From NCBI RefSeq assembly GCF_030719035.1, contig NZ_CP132203.1, positions 3,224,001 through 3,288,000 on the forward strand: a DNA stretch of 64,000 nt, given 5' to 3'. The notes under the pieces were generated by a model. It had not been told where the DNA came from. It saw only the letters and a program-made list of their open reading frames with translations, and did no database searches. Each line of letters opens with the position of its first letter. Within the stretch, counting starts at the first letter, position 1. Made by a program: the position numbers and the translations under genes. Shown one piece after another: positions 63,635-64,000 of this stretch. Origin of the DNA: Hahella sp. HNIBRBA332 (GTDB lineage Bacteria > Pseudomonadota > Gammaproteobacteria > Pseudomonadales > Oleiphilaceae).

Positions 63635-63788
63635 AAAGCGCTCCCCATGACGCGCCCGTTAGAGGAACGCAGCCAGGGCGCCTCCAGCGGAATTTGCAAC
63701 TTATTCCTACAATATTGCCCGGCCTGGGTATTTTCCATGAACAATTGGTAATACGCTCTTATGGGTCCCGGTTCTATGCGACACAGGC

Positions 63789-64000
63789 TCAAGGGTCCGT
63801 CCGGTCGATGACGAGGCTTTCCTGCAAATACTGCAGTAGCACGCGATAACTAAAAGGCTTGGTGATGAAGTAGTCGAATCCCGCTTGATCGATGGCCTCC
63901 AGATCGTTTTTCATGGCGTGGGCGGACATGCCGATGATTAACACAGGCCGTTTCCTAGCTTGATTCCGCTGTAGCGATTCCGCTTCTCGGATCCGGCTGG
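63789..64000 (-). CDS. Response-regulator receiver domain, C-terminus of a truncated gene
   Basis: The 5' part is beyond the right edge. The visible 69 codons encode the second half of a receiver domain: PVLIIGMSAHAMKNDLEAIDQAGFDYFITKPFSYRVLLQYL. This has the Ser that replaces Thr before SAH, and the conserved Lys in TKPF, followed by a stop. The ending after a receiver suggests a hybrid histidine kinase with a C-terminal receiver. Confidence 0.75.
   Translation of the reverse strand, partial: SRIREAESLQRNQARKRPVLIIGMSAHAMKNDLEAIDQAGFDYFITKPFSYRVLLQYLQESLVIDRTDP

Noticed and set aside
1..64000. CRISPR arrays, tRNA or rRNA genes
   Set aside because: No regularly spaced repeats and no recognisable tRNA cloverleaf or rRNA sequence were seen by eye; a covariance search would settle small RNAs.

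Overview
The window looks like chromosomal DNA of a marine gammaproteobacterium, most like Hahella or a related Oceanospirillales genus. This is inferred from mid-50s GC core genes, a lipase with its foldase, an imp-type type VI secretion locus with two sheath subunits, many multi-domain sensor kinases, and SI3-like sequence in the RpoC-related protein. I could not confirm the species. I recognised no rRNA, tRNA or CRISPR array.

Layout. 0-2.2 kb: the tail of an AT-rich P-loop ATPase gene (possible defence or mobile gene) and a broken AraC regulator. 2.2-6.1 kb: a RoxA-like di-haem cytochrome, a membrane-anchored beta-propeller-like protein and a methyltransferase. 6.3-9.8 kb: the most unusual locus, a 945-codon protein clearly homologous to the middle and C-terminal part of RNA polymerase beta-prime. 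It has lost the catalytic NADFDGD aspartates and the trigger-loop residues but keeps the second zinc site. An Rv2179c-like 3'-5' exoribonuclease follows. 9.9-15.2 kb: tandem glutaredoxin, Bcr-type efflux pump, truncated haemoglobin, a histidine kinase and small proteins.

15.4-25.3 kb: an AT-richer accessory island. One 438-aa effector-like protein sits directly upstream of a member of a repeated protein family, and four more members follow. Two insertion sequences lie in the island: an IS256-type with an 8-bp target duplication and an IS3-type with a 3-bp duplication. The IS3 element splits what looks like a second effector-like gene. One family member has an in-frame TAG and another has ATT where ATG is expected. 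Together this looks like an effector/immunity array under decay and turnover; function is inferred from arrangement only.

26-41.8 kb: a sigma-54 activator, a coiled-coil protein, a signalling block (CheY-like regulator, receiver-GGDEF-EAL protein, histidine kinase with an ethylene-receptor-type membrane domain), a secreted CocE-like hydrolase, an outer-membrane protein with two predicted barrels, and a CHASE-PAS histidine kinase.

40.3-57.4 kb: type VI secretion. A Ser/Thr kinase, a Sel1/caspase-like lipoprotein and an alpha/beta hydrolase lipoprotein lie on the minus strand, back to back with tssA-tssB-tssC-tssC2-tssE-tssF-tssG-tssH on the plus strand. A RayT-like protein without its HUH histidines ends the block. 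hcp, vgrG and the tssJ/K/L/M membrane-complex genes are not in the window.

57.4-64 kb: a VOC protein, a LysR regulator divergent from a small operon (ABM monooxygenase, DUF2798, RidA), the lipase/foldase pair, two DUF4136 lipoproteins, and the C-terminal receiver domain of a gene cut by the right edge.
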